Both the position numbers and the translations under genes were made by a program. The notes under the pieces were generated by a model, which was not told the origin of the DNA, did not search any database, and saw only the letters and a list, made by a program, of their open reading frames with translations. Below are positions 48,019 to 56,669 of a stretch of DNA of 64,000 nucleotides, piece after piece. The DNA is from Paenibacillus sp. FJAT-26967. Its GTDB lineage: Bacteria; Bacillota; Bacilli; Paenibacillales; NBRC-103111. How positions within the stretch are numbered: position 1 is the stretch's first letter; each line of letters opens with the position of its first letter. The stretch is from assembly GCF_001541095.1 (NCBI RefSeq), contig NZ_LMXH01000008.1, forward strand, positions 1 to 64,000, written 5' to 3'.

Positions 48019-48112
48019 AAAGGGGGTGAATCAAACAATGAGGAATATGAGCTCTAGATTTCCCAATCACTCTCAAAACCCGAAAGATATTCAAGGAGGA
48101 GACAAAAAGGTT
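48019..48112 (+). promoter_or_regulatory. upstream in-frame translation start of the S-layer gene
   Basis: AAAGGGGGTGA (48019-48029) sits 8 nt before an ATG at 48038. That ATG is in frame with the S-layer protein and reads 25 polar residues into the signal-peptide start at 48113, which has its own AAGGAGGA (48093-48100). Both sites look functional. Use of the first would give a longer precursor, or translation through it could load ribosomes for the second. Confidence 0.6.
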
Positions 48113-51031
48113 ATGAAAAAAAGTTTATCCGTTATTCTTTCCACAGCTATGGCATTATCCGTATTTTCTTCCGTAGCATTCGGTGCTAAAGCAGACGATT
48201 TCTCCGATCTTAAAGATCTGGACGCGGCTACAAAAGCCAAGTTTGATTCGATGATTCAAGCAGGTATCTTCGACGGTGTTGAAGAAGGCCGCTTTGGTCT
48301 GAAAGACAAAATGAACCGCGCTCAATTCGCTAAAGTTGCAGCTTTGGTTTTCGAACTGAAATCCAATGCTACTACTTCCAGCTTCACTGATGTTAAATCC
48401 AGTGACCCAGCTAACGGCTATGCACTTCCTTACATCGAAGCTCTTAGAGTTGCTGGTCTTACTGATGGTAAAGAAGAAGGCAAGTACGTACCAGCTGGCG
48501 ACGTAACTAAAGAAGAGCTTGCTACTTTCTTAGTTCGTGGTCTTGGCAAAGAAAGCGAAGCGCTAGCTAAGCCAGGCGTTTCTGACCAAACCGTATCCGG
48601 TTGGGCTAAAGGCTATGTTCAAATGGCTCAAGAACTGAAATTGTTCGATACTCCAGCTGGCCAGCCTTTCAACGGTTCCACACCTGCTACTCGTGACCTG
48701 CTTGTAACAGCTTCTTACCAAGCTCAACAAGTCGTTAACGCTAGCAAGAAGCTTTCCGTAACTGAAGCTAAAGCTACAGGCATTAAGAAAGTATCGGTTA
48801 AATTTAACCGTGAAGTAGATACAACTAAAGCTACACTGGCTCTGAAAAGAGGAACTGCAGCAGTAGCTACAGACGTAGTATGGGCAGAAGACAAGAAGTC
48901 TGCTGAACTTACTCTGAAAGACGTTAAAATCATCGATGGTACTTACAGTGTAACTCTGTCCGGTGTAGATTCCTCTACAGTAGACAAATCCACTGCTGAG
49001 TTCCAAGCTACTGATGAGAAAGTAACTAGCATTGATTTCTTGAATACTTCCGACACAATTGCTTATGGTAAAAAAGTCGGTATCAAGATCAAAGCAAGCA
49101 ACCAATATGGCGAGAATGCGTCTTTCTCCGCTAGCAACTACACTGTTTTCACTTCCAACGTTGAGAACAGCCTGAAGAAGAACGAAGACGGAACTTTGAT
49201 TCTGACTCTCAAAGTTGACGATCGTGATTCCAATGGAAAATCTTTGAACGGTATCACTCAAGGTATGGGTGTTATCCCAGTTAATATCTTTAACAACGAG
49301 TCCCGTGTTGCTAAAGACAAGACTTTCAAAGTAAACGTAGCTCCTTATGCTACCAAGCTTGAACTTAGTGATGTTGTATACAGCAACACTAACAAAACAC
49401 TTGCTAATGTTGGAGAAACAGCAACTGTAAATCTTTATCAATACGACCAATTCGGCAACATCATCTCTGATGTTGATGCTGGCAACATCTCCAGTGTACC
49501 GAACGTAATCGTAACTCCTTACGAAAAAGGCCTGTCAGTTTCCGAGAAAACATTTGAGAAAGTTGTATTCTCTCTAACTGAAAAAGCTAGCTCGAGTGCT
49601 GAGTACACAGCTACTATCTATGCTGGTGCATCTTCCGCAACTACGAAGCTTAGCGTGAAATCCAACAAATTTGCTAAAAAAGTTGAATTCGGAGATTTCA
49701 GCGGATCTTTAGCGGCTGGCGATGGCGAGAAATTCCTCCCAATCAATGTTTATGACGAGAGCGGCAATGCTCTTACAGCACAAGAAATCGTAGACAATGC
49801 TGATATCATCAAAGTTAACAGCAGCGTTGAAAACGTATCTCTGCAGCTTACTGGTGAGAACAAAGGTAAAATCAGAATTGCTGGTATTCCTGCAACTCTT
49901 GAGAATGGATACATGAACATCAGTGTTTCCATCATTGCTCCAGGAGTTAACAGCTATGTTAACAAGAACTTCAAAATCGACAAATCTCGTATCGCTGATT
50001 CACTTTCTGTAGCTACTGAGTCCAAGCAAAAAGCAATCGCTGGTGCAGAAACCGATCTGATTCTGAAAGTTAAAGATCAAAACGGTGAAGTAGTTAACAG
50101 TGTGAGTAATGCAGACTACAGTGTTAAAGTTACCCTTGAAGGCAACTCCACTAATGTTTCCTTAGTAAATAAAGACCAACAAACTCTTACTCAAAATTAT
50201 GCTAACACTGATTTAGAAACATTCAATAAAGGTTTCACAATTAAAACTGCACCAGGTGCTACTGGAACCTTTAAAGTTGTAACTAAGCTCTATAAAGGTA
50301 CTAATGAAATTGATTCAATCTCCAGAGAAGTAACTATCGCTAAAGCTGACGAGAAATTGACTTACAACGTTGCTGCTGTGAGTGACCTGTTTGCAATCCT
50401 CGACAATGCTAATGCACCTGCTGCTGATAAAGCAAATGCTTATGACAGCAAAATGGGTCGCAGTGTAACTATTGAAGCTAAAGATGCAGCAGGTAAGACT
50501 GTAGCTGTACCTACTAACTTCATTACAGGCGTATCGTCTTCCGATAATACTGTAGTTAAAGCAGTTTATGCTGACAATGCAGGAAAAGCTAAACTTGTTG
50601 GTAACAAAGCAGGTACTGCAAACGTAGTTGTTACTTTCAAAACAGCATCCGGTGAGTCTAGTGACCAAACATTGGCTGTTAAAGTTAAGAATGATGCTGT
50701 AGCAGTAGCTTCTCTGACTTCTAAGTCGGCTAAGAAATATGTTAATGATGTGTACACTACTATGGAACTGAAAGCAAAAGACAACTATGGCATTGAGTAT
50801 GCTTACGATGCAAACATCGCAGCAATTGATACCAATGTTATCGAGAAATATGACGCTTTCCTTGGTATTCGTTTCTCCATCAGCGGTATTGTAACAAAAG
50901 CTAATGGTACGGATAATGGTGTTTCCTTGGGATCTAATGGTACCCTGAACATTGGTAATGATGTAATTGAGTTCACACTCAAAGCAACTGCTCCTAACGG
51001 TACTTCCACAACTACACTTGTAACTAAGTAA
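48113..51031 (+). CDS. S-layer protein with N-terminal SLH domains
   Basis: A 972-aa exported protein without cysteine. Signal peptide is about residues 1-25 (MKKSLSVILSTAMALSVFSS then FGAKA). Three divergent SLH domains follow (about 28-80, 88-145, 155-205; NRAQ, TKEE, ATRD motifs), then a long run of Ig-like beta-sandwich modules (SVTEAKATGIKKVSVKFNREV and later), the build of self-assembling S-layer proteins. Codon use is very biased (GCT, AAC, GAA, ACT), unlike its neighbours, implying extreme expression. The regulatory set is strong: two promoters, two ribosome binding sites, and a perfect terminator. The SLH domains should attach it to pyruvylated SCWP. The start at 48113 gives the canonical signal peptide; 48038 is the alternative. 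Confidence 0.9.
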   Translation: MKKSLSVILSTAMALSVFSSVAFGAKADDFSDLKDLDAATKAKFDSMIQAGIFDGVEEGRFGLKDKMNRAQFAKVAALVFELKSNATTSSFTDVKSSDPANGYALPYIEALRVAGLTDGKEEGKYVPAGDVTKEELATFLVRGLGKESEALAKPGVSDQTVSGWAKGYVQMAQELKLFDTPAGQPFNGSTPATRDLLVTASYQAQQVVNASKKLSVTEAKATGIKKVSVKFNREVDTTKATLALKRGTAAVATDVVWAEDKKSAELTLKDVKIIDGTYSVTLSGVDSSTVDKSTAEFQATDEKVTSIDFLNTSDTIAYGKKVGIKIKASNQYGENASFSASNYTVFTSNVENSLKKNEDGTLILTLKVDDRDSNGKSLNGITQGMGVIPVNIFNNESRVAKDKTFKVNVAPYATKLELSDVVYSNTNKTLANVGETATVNLYQYDQFGNIISDVDAGNISSVPNVIVTPYEKGLSVSEKTFEKVVFSLTEKASSSAEYTATIYAGASSATTKLSVKSNKFAKKVEFGDFSGSLAAGDGEKFLPINVYDESGNALTAQEIVDNADIIKVNSSVENVSLQLTGENKGKIRIAGIPATLENGYMNISVSIIAPGVNSYVNKNFKIDKSRIADSLSVATESKQKAIAGAETDLILKVKDQNGEVVNSVSNADYSVKVTLEGNSTNVSLVNKDQQTLTQNYANTDLETFNKGFTIKTAPGATGTFKVVTKLYKGTNEIDSISREVTIAKADEKLTYNVAAVSDLFAILDNANAPAADKANAYDSKMGRSVTIEAKDAAGKTVAVPTNFITGVSSSDNTVVKAVYADNAGKAKLVGNKAGTANVVVTFKTASGESSDQTLAVKVKNDAVAVASLTSKSAKKYVNDVYTTMELKAKDNYGIEYAYDANIAAIDTNVIEKYDAFLGIRFSISGIVTKANGTDNGVSLGSNGTLNIGNDVIEFTLKATAPNGTSTTTLVTK

Positions 51032-51036
51032 TTTGT

Positions 51037-51074
51037 AAAAAAATAAGAGGGCCTAGGCCCTCTTATTTTTTTTT
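51037..51074 (+). terminator. terminator of the S-layer gene
   Basis: A perfect 36-bp palindrome centred between 51054 and 51055 (core AAGAGGGCCTAGGCCCTCTT), with A-run on the left and T9 on the right. It begins 6 nt after the stop. The flanking A and T runs make it work in both directions. Confidence 0.95.
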
Positions 51075-51103
51075 AGAAAAAATCAAATATGGAGGTGGTT
51101 TAC

Positions 51104-51673
51104 ATGAAGAAGTATTTCTTAATGACAACCACATTGTTGGTTTTCGTATCTACTATATCTATTACTAATGCCGCTGCCCCGACCCCAGGCTCTGTGGACG
51201 ATCCAGTCGTTACAAAAAGCTACTTAGAACAATACGTCCAAAATCTTGGAGGATCTACAGGCGGGGGGAACAATTCAGGTTTAACGGAGAGCAAGGTTAG
51301 AGAAATTATTGCTCAAGAAGTGGCCAAGCTGCCCAACAATGGCGGGGGAGGTACTACTTCTCCAGGCACATCTGCTGATTTGAAAGTTGTCGTTTTGAAA
51401 TCAGGCCAAACTCTCTATGCAGATGCAGGTGCTGAACTGATTGTCCGCACGGGCAAGACGATTGCAGTAAGCAGTGATGATAATGGGATTCCAGACGTAA
51501 CAGCGGGTAAGGATCTAGCCGCTGGGACTGTTATTACTAATAATCATCTGCTTATTTTCCCTAGAGACGGACGCGGTGTTAAACCGGATCTCAAGGAAAC
51601 AGCAGAGGTATATGTAATGGTACGTGGAGGCTATGTGGTTCAGAATGCCGATGGAACACGTGTGGCGCAATGA
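51104..51673 (+). CDS. small secreted protein of unknown function
   Basis: A 189-aa exported protein. Signal peptide is residues 1-25 (MKKYFLMTTTLLVFVSTIS then TNAAA). A Gly/Asn-rich linker flanks a short helix (SKVREIIAQEVAKLP, about 65-79), then a compact beta domain (about 95-189) with ELIVRTGKTIAVSSDDNG, DVTAGKDLAAG and NHLLIFPRDGRGVKP. I have seen such domains in uncharacterised Paenibacillus proteins but cannot assign a function. GGAGGTGG precedes the ATG. Directly downstream of the S-layer gene, it may be an accessory surface protein. Confidence 0.75.
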   Translation: MKKYFLMTTTLLVFVSTISITNAAAPTPGSVDDPVVTKSYLEQYVQNLGGSTGGGNNSGLTESKVREIIAQEVAKLPNNGGGGTTSPGTSADLKVVVLKSGQTLYADAGAELIVRTGKTIAVSSDDNGIPDVTAGKDLAAGTVITNNHLLIFPRDGRGVKPDLKETAEVYVMVRGGYVVQNADGTRVAQ

Positions 51674-51684
51674 TGGCTATATAA

Positions 51685-51727
51685 CACAACAAGTTAGTTC
51701 ATATCGAAATGCTTGTTGTGTTTTTTT
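51685..51727 (+). terminator. terminator after the secreted protein gene
   Basis: CACAACAAG (51685-51693) pairs perfectly with CTTGTTGTG (51712-51720) around an 18-nt loop; T7 follows (51721-51727). Confidence 0.88.
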
Positions 51728-51836
51728 CGTGTGTTTTTCTCTCCATAAATTAACCCTGCTGACAAGAAATTATCCGCGTTTTTTGTGAGGAGAAGGTGAT
51801 ACTATCTGTACCAATATGTAGAGGAGTGAAAGAAAC

Positions 51837-52112
51837 ATGGCAAGCAACAAAAAAGTAGTACCTGAGTCCCATAAGGCACTTGATTTACTCAAGTATGAAA
51901 TTGCTGCGGAAATGGGTCTTCCTGTAGGGAAACAAGCTTTGAACAGCTTAGATTTCAATACGGAATTCGCTTCGGATCTTGGTTCCATACCAGCCGCTTC
52001 CATTAAAGAAGATTACTGGGGACATATATCCTCACGTGATTCGGGAGCAGTAGGCGGGGCTATTACAAGCCGTTTAATACGTAAGGCGGAAGAGGTTCTT
52101 TTTACGTTATAA
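51837..52112 (+). CDS. alpha/beta-type small acid-soluble spore protein
   Basis: A 91-aa SASP. Helix 1 has LKYEIAAEMGLPVG with the GPR protease cleavage context; helix 2 has HISSRDSGAVGGAITSRLIRKAEE, matching the conserved SR-SG-VGG-IT-RL pattern that contacts DNA. About 28 residues separate the two, longer than in B. subtilis SspA and closer to Paenibacillus and clostridial forms. These proteins coat and protect spore DNA and are normally made in the forespore under sigma-G. I could not place a convincing sigma-G promoter. GAGGAGTG precedes the ATG. Confidence 0.85.
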   Translation: MASNKKVVPESHKALDLLKYEIAAEMGLPVGKQALNSLDFNTEFASDLGSIPAASIKEDYWGHISSRDSGAVGGAITSRLIRKAEEVLFTL

Positions 52113-52197
52113 TTTATGATTGTTTCTAGGTTATGCTGGTTTGACTTTCCCTTATAAATACAGTAATATATTTTGAAGAAGGTCATGTTAAGCAAGC

Positions 52198-52230
52198 AAC
52201 CTTTTCCATCACGGAAAAGGTTCATTTTTT
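52198..52230 (+). terminator. terminator between the SASP gene and metK
   Basis: AACCTTTTCC (52198-52207) pairs perfectly with GGAAAAGGTT (52213-52222), loop ATCAC, followed by CATTTTTT. A TATAAT at 52259-52264 just after it is the likely -10 of metK. Confidence 0.9.
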
Positions 52231-52284
52231 GTGTAAGTTTGCACTTGTTTTTACATACTATAATGGAGTAGGAGGTCGGTGACA

Positions 52285-53487
52285 TTGACACTAGAACGCG
52301 GCAGACGTTTATTTACATCCGAGTCCGTGACAGAAGGTCATCCCGATAAAATTTGCGATCAAATTTCCGATGCGGTGTTAGACGCATTTTTGGAGAACGA
52401 TCCGAACGCACGCGTAGCTTGTGAGGTATCTGTAGCTACCGGTTTGGTACTCGTCATCGGCGAAATTACTTCTCGTTCCGAGTACGTGGACATTCAAGCA
52501 ATCGCACGTAAAACGATCAAAGATATCGGTTATACACGCGCTAAGTTTGGTTTTGACTACCAGACATGTGCCGTACTGACTTCCCTTAACGAACAATCCC
52601 CTGACATCGCACAAGGGGTTGACCAAGCTCTTGAGGCTCGCGAAGGTCAAATGAGTGACGCTGAGATCGAGGCAATCGGTGCAGGCGACCAAGGTCTTAT
52701 GTTTGGTTACGCGACGAATGAAACACCTGAATTGATGCCGCTGCCGATTTCGATGGCTCATCAGCTCTCCCGTAGGCTTACTGAAGTTCGTAAGAACGGT
52801 ACCCTGGACTATCTTCGTCCGGACGGTAAAACTCAAGTAACGGTTGAGTATGACGGGGACAAGCCTGTTCGTGTAGATGCAATTGTTGTATCCACTCAGC
52901 ATGCTGAAGAAGTTACGCTGGAGCAAATCCAGAAGGACATCAAAGAGCACGTGATTAAACCCATCGTTCCAGAACAATTCCTGGATGAAAATACGAACTA
53001 CTTTATTAACCCGACTGGCCGCTTTGTAATCGGTGGACCTCAAGGGGATGCCGGCTTGACTGGCCGCAAAATTATCGTGGATACTTACGGTGGTTATGCG
53101 CGTCATGGCGGTGGAGCATTCTCCGGTAAAGATCCGACAAAAGTCGACCGTTCTGGTGCTTACGCAGCTCGCTACGTAGCTAAGAACATCGTCGCTGCGG
53201 GCCTTGCTGAGAAGTGTGAAGTTCAGCTTGCGTATGCCATTGGCGTTGCTAAGCCGGTATCCATTAGCGTGGATACATTCGGTACAGGCGTAGTAGCAGA
53301 GGACAAGCTTGTTGATTTGATTCGCAAGCATTTTGATCTGCGCCCGGCGGGAATTATTAAACAGCTGGATCTGCGTCGTCCAATCTACAAGCAAACTGCT
53401 GCTTACGGTCACTTTGGCCGCAATGATTTGGATGTTCCTTGGGAGCGTACAGACAAAGCGGATCTTCTGAAAGCCGATGCTCTGTAA
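52285..53487 (+). CDS. metK: S-adenosylmethionine synthetase
   Basis: A 400-aa enzyme making SAM from methionine and ATP. It has [21 protein letters not shown], the [12 protein letters not shown] loop and the P-loop-like [16 protein letters not shown]. Start is TTG at 52285, 8 nt from GGAGGT (52271-52276); a GTG at 52279 is too close. No S-box (SAM riboswitch) is present in the short leader: transcription must start after the SASP terminator, leaving too little room. Confidence 0.96.
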   Translation: MTLERGRRLFTSESVTEGHPDKICDQISDAVLDAFLENDPNARVACEVSVATGLVLVIGEITSRSEYVDIQAIARKTIKDIGYTRAKFGFDYQTCAVLTSLNEQSPDIAQGVDQALEAREGQMSDAEIEAIGAGDQGLMFGYATNETPELMPLPISMAHQLSRRLTEVRKNGTLDYLRPDGKTQVTVEYDGDKPVRVDAIVVSTQHAEEVTLEQIQKDIKEHVIKPIVPEQFLDENTNYFINPTGRFVIGGPQGDAGLTGRKIIVDTYGGYARHGGGAFSGKDPTKVDRSGAYAARYVAKNIVAAGLAEKCEVQLAYAIGVAKPVSISVDTFGTGVVAEDKLVDLIRKHFDLRPAGIIKQLDLRRPIYKQTAAYGHFGRNDLDVPWERTDKADLLKADAL

Positions 53488-53507
53488 ACTATAAGATATC
53501 TTGAAGA

Positions 53508-53543
53508 ACACGGTCTACCCATTGCGGGGAGGCCGTGTTTTTT
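53508..53543 (+). terminator. terminator after metK
   Basis: ACACGGTCTACCC (53508-53520) pairs with GGGGAGGCCGTGT (53526-53538) with one wobble and one mismatch, followed by T6. Confidence 0.9.
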
Positions 53544-53600
53544 AAGTGTTGGGAAATAATTTCGCTTGAGTAGTCTGTAATTTGAGATTAGGTTATCAGG

Positions 53601-53632
53601 AGATTGCTAGATTGCTAGATTGCTAGATTTCT
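53601..53632 (+). repeat. 8-bp tandem repeat in the metK-glycosidase gap
   Basis: AGATTGCT is repeated three times exactly (53601-53624) and a fourth copy has one change (AGATTTCT, 53625-53632). The surrounding 420-nt gap (53544-53963) is AT-rich with no credible gene. Confidence 0.8.
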
Positions 53633-53877
53633 AGAGTAACACCCGTGTGCACTGGAATTGAATAGATTGTCCTTTTCTATAAGACTTATGTAACTCAAGA
53701 CTCAAAAATCCCTCAAATATCATCCTCCCTACGAATCCTATAGCTAGTAACTAGAGATTCCTTTCACTACTGCACTATTAAAACTCACTTTTTAAAGCAA
53801 AAAGACTCTATTATTCGCTACTTTGACACTCAAATAGTCCCTTTTCCTCTTATTCTGTGAAAAATCGAACGAAATAC

Positions 53878-53907
53878 GTAACTTTTTGGCTAGAATGAGA
53901 GTCTATA
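53878..53907 (+). promoter_or_regulatory. ECF-sigma-like promoter upstream of the glycosidase gene
   Basis: GTAAC (53878-53882) followed by TTTTTGG, then AGTCTATA (53900-53907) after 17 nt. It resembles the element upstream of the S-layer gene (GCAACTTTTT then CGTTTAA). TATACT (53904-53909) could instead be a sigma-A -10. Confidence 0.35.
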
Positions 53908-53963
53908 CTATTGTGCGTTCTAGTTGATTTTACCTATTTAGGAGAGAGGAAAGTGAAACAAGC

Positions 53964-56579
53964 ATGAGATTTACCAGCAAGTTGTGGAGAACGACACTGG
54001 CTTTTGTCGTCGCATTTCAAGTCGTCGCTTCCACACCTTTACCGACCTTTGCCGCAGAGCCGTCCGTCACTCTCAAATCGGAGAACATACTAACATCGGG
54101 TGCCGTGATGAAAAGATATGTTTGGAAGTTTACCAGAAACAATAAGCAGGTTACGGCGAATGCCAATGTTATTGAAGTGGATTTAACAAGTCCCTATGTC
54201 AAACTGGATGTAATGTCGGGGAAGACTACGACGTTAACGGATAAGCAGACCGTAATCACTATGGCCAAAGAATCAGGAGCTGTAGCTGGTGTGAATGGAG
54301 ACTTTTTTAATACCCAAGCAGAGGGTGTGCCGTTAGGTCCGCAAATTACTAATGGTCAAATTATTACTTCGCCGGTTAATAACATGAAAGGCTTGTATGC
54401 CTTTGGTGTAACGAAAGACAACAAACCGGTAATTGATCTGTTCGCGTTCCAAGGTACGATTAAAGCAAGCAATGGTGCGGCTTTTGATCTGGGTGGTATC
54501 AACAAAACCTACTATTGGTTCGACGATGGTACTCACAGCCATAAAGACGGGTTGTTCATGTATACAGAAGCATGGGGACAAGTGGAACGCTCGAATGACG
54601 GTCAATCGACTCCTACTGAGGTGTTAGTGCAAGATGGAGTGATCAAGCAAATTGCCGTTAACTCTGTCATTAAACAGGTGCCGCCGGCGAACGGCTATAT
54701 CCTGCGCGCTGCAGGCAAGTCTGCTGAGTTCGTTAAAACGAATTTGAAGGTAGGCGAGAAGCTGACTTCGAATTATGCTTTTACAAATCAAAGAACGGGT
54801 GCAGTTTATCCCAACGATACATTCAAAATGATGATTGGAGGCCACTCTATTCTAGTAGACGGGGGCAAGGCTACAACCTTCTCCAGAGATGTTTCTTCTC
54901 TAGGCGGCTACCGTTCCCGTACAGGAGTAGGGTACTCGAAGGATATGAAGACGGCTTACGTAGTTACAGCCGATAAGAATGACAACAGCGCGGGCATGAG
55001 TCTGCAAGAGTTCCAGAAGTTCCTGATCGCCATAGGTGCCGATAAAGCTATGAACCTGGATGGCGGCGGGTCGACCCAAATGGTAGAGCGTCCGCTTGGC
55101 ACTACAAATATACAGCTGGCCAATCAGACGGAATACGGTTCTCAGCGAATTGTCGTCAATGGACTGGGTGTTTTTTCGACAGCTCCGAAGGGTCAGGTCA
55201 AGAGCTTAGTCGTTAAAGGCGATACAGAGCTGTTCTTGAATGAGAAATCTTCTTATACATTCAGCGCTTATGATACTTATTACAACCCGATGGCCTCGAA
55301 TGGAATTCAGCCTCAGTGGCAGGTAACGAATGGACTGGGTAAATTCGAAGGAAACTCGTTTATCCCGACGAAATTCGGCAGTGGAAAGCTAACGGCATCA
55401 TCCGGGGAAGGTTCATCCAGCCTGGATGTTAAAGTCATCCGACGTGCGGACCTTAGCTCGATGAAGGTTACTAAATCCGGCGGGCCTGGCCTGGTTGCGG
55501 GTGGAAGCTATAACCTGACGGTGTCGGCTACGACCAAAAGCGGCAAAACCAAGCAGCTCTCTCCGGCATCGCTCGAATGGGAAGTGCTAGGCATTAAGGG
55601 AGCAGTGAAAGATGGCGTGCTTCATGTAGAAAGTCTGGAGGGCGCTAAAAATGCCCAGGTTATTGCCCGTTATGACGGTTTCAGCAGCATGGTTAGTATT
55701 CCGATTGGCAATGAGTCCATGTGGTACAACCTGGACGACAAGTCTGTCCTGACCAATACGGATAAATATCCGGCAGAGGTAGAGGCGAAGGCGAGCATTG
55801 TGAAGAATGAGGCGGGCAACAACAGTTTGCAGCTGGCCTACGATTTTACAAAAGGTAAAGGTAACAAAGCAGCTTACGCGGTATTTAACACGAACGGAGC
55901 ACAGCTCTACGGGTATCCTCAAGCCATTAATTTGCGCGTGAAAGGGGACGAAAGCGAGAACTGGCTGCGTGCGGAGATCATTGATGCAAATGGTAAAAAA
56001 GAGCTGGTCGAACTGGCCAAAAATATTAACTGGCAGGGATGGAAGTCCGTATCTGCCAATTTATCGGGTTTAAATCTAAAATATCCGCTGACTATACGCA
56101 GTATTTATGTCGTGAATCCTGAGCAGGGCCAGGACGAGCGTGCACTGCAAGGCAAAATAGAACTCGATGATATTTCATTCAGTTATCCGGATTACGGTAC
56201 GGCGGGATCTATGTCCAAAGTGAAGCTGCAAATCGGAAGCAAGACAGCGACCGTCGATGGTAAATCGTATGTGCTGGAACAAGCTCCTATTAATGATGCA
56301 GGCAACACACTGGTCCCTATACGTTTCGTGTCCGAAGCGCTCGGAGCTAAAGTATTGTGGAATCAGGAAGAGCTGCGCGCGACCGTAGTTAAGAATAGTA
56401 ACATCGTAGATATGTGGAACAATCAGCTGGATTTAATTGCCGACGGCAAGCGTGTTACAGCGGAAGTCCCTCCACGGATTGTGAACAATTTGACGATGGT
56501 ACCCCTGCGGATTATCACTGAAAATCTGGGCTGGAAAGTCACTTGGAACCAGCAAGAACAGTCCGTTACACTGCAATAA
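53964..56579 (+). CDS. secreted phosphodiester glycosidase (NAGPA domain) with copper-amine-oxidase-N-like stalk domain
   Basis: An 871-aa exported protein. Signal peptide is about residues 1-31. The NAGPA domain (about 75-405) shows GVNGDFF and the hallmark MNLDGGGSTQM around Asp366; the family cleaves sugar-1-phosphodiesters. Ig-like segments follow (about 410-580), then a beta-sandwich that may bind carbohydrate (about 600-740), and a C-terminal domain of the copper-amine-oxidase N1 type (about 755-871; LVPIRFVSEALGAKVLWN and MVPLRIITENLGWKVTWN repeats), common in Paenibacillus secreted enzymes. Likely substrate: a phosphodiester-linked wall polymer or its linkage unit (inference from the SCWP/S-layer neighbourhood). 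AGGAGAGAGG lies upstream. Confidence 0.85.
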   Translation: MRFTSKLWRTTLAFVVAFQVVASTPLPTFAAEPSVTLKSENILTSGAVMKRYVWKFTRNNKQVTANANVIEVDLTSPYVKLDVMSGKTTTLTDKQTVITMAKESGAVAGVNGDFFNTQAEGVPLGPQITNGQIITSPVNNMKGLYAFGVTKDNKPVIDLFAFQGTIKASNGAAFDLGGINKTYYWFDDGTHSHKDGLFMYTEAWGQVERSNDGQSTPTEVLVQDGVIKQIAVNSVIKQVPPANGYILRAAGKSAEFVKTNLKVGEKLTSNYAFTNQRTGAVYPNDTFKMMIGGHSILVDGGKATTFSRDVSSLGGYRSRTGVGYSKDMKTAYVVTADKNDNSAGMSLQEFQKFLIAIGADKAMNLDGGGSTQMVERPLGTTNIQLANQTEYGSQRIVVNGLGVFSTAPKGQVKSLVVKGDTELFLNEKSSYTFSAYDTYYNPMASNGIQPQWQVTNGLGKFEGNSFIPTKFGSGKLTASSGEGSSSLDVKVIRRADLSSMKVTKSGGPGLVAGGSYNLTVSATTKSGKTKQLSPASLEWEVLGIKGAVKDGVLHVESLEGAKNAQVIARYDGFSSMVSIPIGNESMWYNLDDKSVLTNTDKYPAEVEAKASIVKNEAGNNSLQLAYDFTKGKGNKAAYAVFNTNGAQLYGYPQAINLRVKGDESENWLRAEIIDANGKKELVELAKNINWQGWKSVSANLSGLNLKYPLTIRSIYVVNPEQGQDERALQGKIELDDISFSYPDYGTAGSMSKVKLQIGSKTATVDGKSYVLEQAPINDAGNTLVPIRFVSEALGAKVLWNQEELRATVVKNSNIVDMWNNQLDLIADGKRVTAEVPPRIVNNLTMVPLRIITENLGWKVTWNQQEQSVTLQ

Positions 56580-56669
56580 ATAGTTCTATTAGTTTACTCT
56601 CAAATGATCCAAAGTATGGTACTATAGAAGGCAGACCAATTTGTTTTTGATAAAGGAGTTTGGAGCGAG

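Noticed and set aside
48563-49450. 295-codon open frame on the minus strand opposite the S-layer gene
   Set aside because: The extreme codon bias of the S-layer gene avoids stops on the opposite strand; Ser/Phe/Tyr/Cys-rich translation without motifs.
52113-52284. SAM (S-box) riboswitch upstream of metK
   Set aside because: No S-box core, and the only hairpin is the perfect terminator of the SASP gene. The metK leader is about 15-20 nt from its -10.
53544-53963. CRISPR or mobile-element remnant around the tandem repeats
   Set aside because: Repeats are only 8 bp and contiguous, with no spacers, no terminal inverted repeats and no transposase fragment.
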